Assembly: GCA_003427395.1 (NCBI GenBank)
Contig: BFEA01000542.1
Location: forward strand, 28,597-71,924
DNA from: Chara braunii
Lineage: Eukaryota > Streptophyta > Charophyceae > Charales > Characeae
Direction: 5' to 3'
DNA length: 43,328 nucleotides
Below are positions 41,882-43,328 of the stretch, piece after piece. The first letter of the stretch is position 1; each line of letters starts with the position of its first letter. Made by a program: the position numbers and the translations under genes. The notes beneath the pieces are model-generated. The model was given only the letters and a program-made list of their open reading frames with translations. It ran no database searches and was not told where the DNA came from.

Positions 41882-43170
41882 CACAACCCTCCCTCAAAGA
41901 AGGGGATTGGATAGCGACCAAGAAGGTGCTGACACGCATTGGCCAAATTCATATGGTAGATCCCCAAATGGTTCTGGTGGAGTACTACGAGAGTACGCGA
42001 ATGGGGGCCCTTGAAGGGACAAAGATGGCTTTGGTTTATCGGATCCGGGTCATGGTAGAGAGAGGGGTGAAAGTAGCTTACCAACCACAGTGGGCTGTCC
42101 ATGAGTTAGCTCTGGACGTGGCAGAATGGACTTGGTCACTTCCCCAGAGAAAGCAGGGGGGTGCGGCAAGTCAGATAACCCTCTACCGGTTGTCGGTCAA
42201 GTCCGCCTACAGGATGTTTAGACCCAAACGGTACCAGGGAGATGTGGTTATCTATCGCTGGGCCAACCAGCTTAATGTGGACCATTCTCTCCTCAAAGCC
42301 TATTCGTTGGTTTCAGGACCAGAAATCTAAACCTGCAAAAATCTCGTCCCTACAGTGGCAGATAGCACACCGTTGCCTGCCCACAAACGACTGGCTAATA
42401 GATCGCACCAACCTGGAACAGCGGGGCCTGGCGCTGCCATGGTGCCAACGGTGTCTGCACATGTTTCCTGCCCGTGAGAGGACGGAGACTATCGAGCATA
42501 TTTTTATGCAATGCCCAATAGCCCAGTTCATGTGGAGGTGGTGGGACCGGATTTGGCGGAAGATGGTAACGGATTTTCCTGGCCATGGTCATGGCGGGCC
42601 ATTGGCAGGAGAAGGTTCGGCCGTTGTTGAAACATGTTCTGGCTGGGCAGGAGGGCGGTGATATGGGTGCTTTGGAGACAAAGGTGTGTCTTGGCCATGG
42701 AAAATGTGAGGATAGAAGGGCGGAAATAGTGGAACAAATCCAGCAACAGGTACAGCTATTAATCATACAAAGATGGTCCGACACGAAGTCACAACTGGAT
42801 CTTTTCACACAAATCTCTGACGTCAGGAAGGGGATTACAGCATTTTGCACAGACTGGTTGGGAGGAGAGAGGGAGGGATAGCAAAGGTCACATGGGGAGG
42901 GGATAAAGTCGAAGCTCAATGAGGTTTGGAGGATATGAGGGACTACAAGTCAAAGAATGGACCCAGGTGGAACCCTCGTTCCCTTTGCGCCCCCCCACAG
43001 ACTTCCCGGACCCCTTCCCTCCCCACGCCCTCTCCCTGACGGAAACCTGGGTTTGATGACAGTCTCAAATTCGTTGCTACAAGGCAAGGGTACTGAACGA
43101 GGTCCCACTGGTGCCCCCCACTGCCCCCAGTGGCTCCTTCCGCCCCCTCTGTACAGTACAAAGTCAGAGG
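41882..43170 (+). pseudogene. LINE copy 5: linker and C-terminal finger only
   Basis: Homology begins at KEGDWIATKKV (41896 on), matching PGDWVVKR of copy 3, so endonuclease and RT are missing. The frame runs through MVLVEYYESTRMGALEG and WAVHELALDVAEWTWSLPQR to about 42330, where a frameshift occurs. It then continues with SSLQWQIAHRCLPTNDWLID and RTNLEQRGLALPW. The finger is the best preserved in the window: CQRC-x14-H-x4-C at about 42452-42520, within CQRCLHMFP..TETIEHIFMQC, followed by MWRWW. A further shift near 42600 leads to IVEQIQQQVQLLIIQRWSD and a stop near 42880. It is a severely 5'-truncated copy, common for LINEs. Confidence 0.8.
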
Positions 43171-43172
43171 TG

Positions 43173-43200
43173 TGGGACGTTGGACCCGATTTCCCAGCAG
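43173..43200 (+). promoter_or_regulatory. LINE 3' tail stem-loop (copy 5), diverged
   Basis: GTGGGACGTTGGACCCGATT followed by TCCCAGCAGG matches the start of the LINE tails. GTTGG can pair with CCAGC through one G-U pair. The downstream CGCTCCCCACC block is absent, so the tail is truncated or strongly diverged. Confidence 0.6.
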
Positions 43201-43328
43201 GAGAATGATTGTTAGTATCATCATTATCACCACGATCACCACTATCACCATCTTCATCATGAGGGACGCTGACTCCGGGTAGACTGTGAGGACCCCGGCC
43301 TCAATTCCCTTATTGGTAATATCAGCCT
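43201..43328. other. Window end, ATC-rich
   Basis: A short imperfect (ATC)n stretch (43218-43258) and unassigned sequence run to the window edge. Confidence 0.5.

Noticed and set aside
41294-41884. 196-codon minus-strand protein
   Set aside because: It fully overlaps an equally plausible plus-strand frame, lacks recognised motifs, and neither frame has supporting context.

Overview
This looks like a gene-poor, repeat-rich stretch of a eukaryotic nuclear genome. It holds degenerate LINE and LTR retrotransposons, a U6 snRNA retropseudogene, candidate SINEs and a MITE, long microsatellites and a short run of Ns. A green-lineage (streptophyte plant or alga) host is my inference. It rests on plant-type LINE proteins, a primer-binding site one base off the plant initiator-tRNA-Met site, and a short TTTAGGG motif. 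I found no intact host protein gene, no rRNA or tRNA gene, no CRISPR array and nothing bacterial.

Layout. 1-2125: CA microsatellite, an exact 147-bp tandem duplication, unassigned sequence and an A-rich tract. 2126-4810: LINE copy 1 (+, decayed). 5457-7876: copy A of an unassigned repeat family, ending in hairpins. 7877-12150: 5' part of an LTR retrotransposon (+): LTR, primer-binding site, leader with a possible intron, and a Gag broken by stops. 12170-14343: Gag-protease of a different LTR element on the minus strand, meeting the first tail to tail. 15150-16470: perfect 15-bp inverted repeat, GT/GA and TTC repeats, N gap. 16857-22060: copy B of the repeat family with two internal arrays. 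22633-22881: hAT-like MITE. 24187-27867: LINE copy 2. 28037-28203: SINE-like element (-). 28661-28732: U6 pseudogene (-). 29865-34611: LINE copy 3, the best preserved. 34748-39513: LINE copy 4, split inside the RT by about 1.8 kb that contains a second SINE-like copy (-). 39520-41880: GA repeat and unassigned sequence. 41882-43200: LINE copy 5 (C-terminal part).

The five LINE copies belong to one L1-like family (APE-type endonuclease, reverse transcriptase, long linker, C-terminal C-C-H-C finger) and all lie on the plus strand. Stops that can be checked against a sister copy are nearly all C-to-T or G-to-A changes of Trp or Gln codons.

The two most interesting signals concern RNA structure. 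First, repeat copies A and B carry a series of hairpins whose inner segment is conserved while the outer stem arms change together and stay paired. Second, the LINE 3' ends carry a short stem-loop that recurs, with compensating stem changes, at the 3' end of two unrelated-headed short elements, as expected for a LINE/SINE pair sharing a reverse-transcriptase recognition tail.
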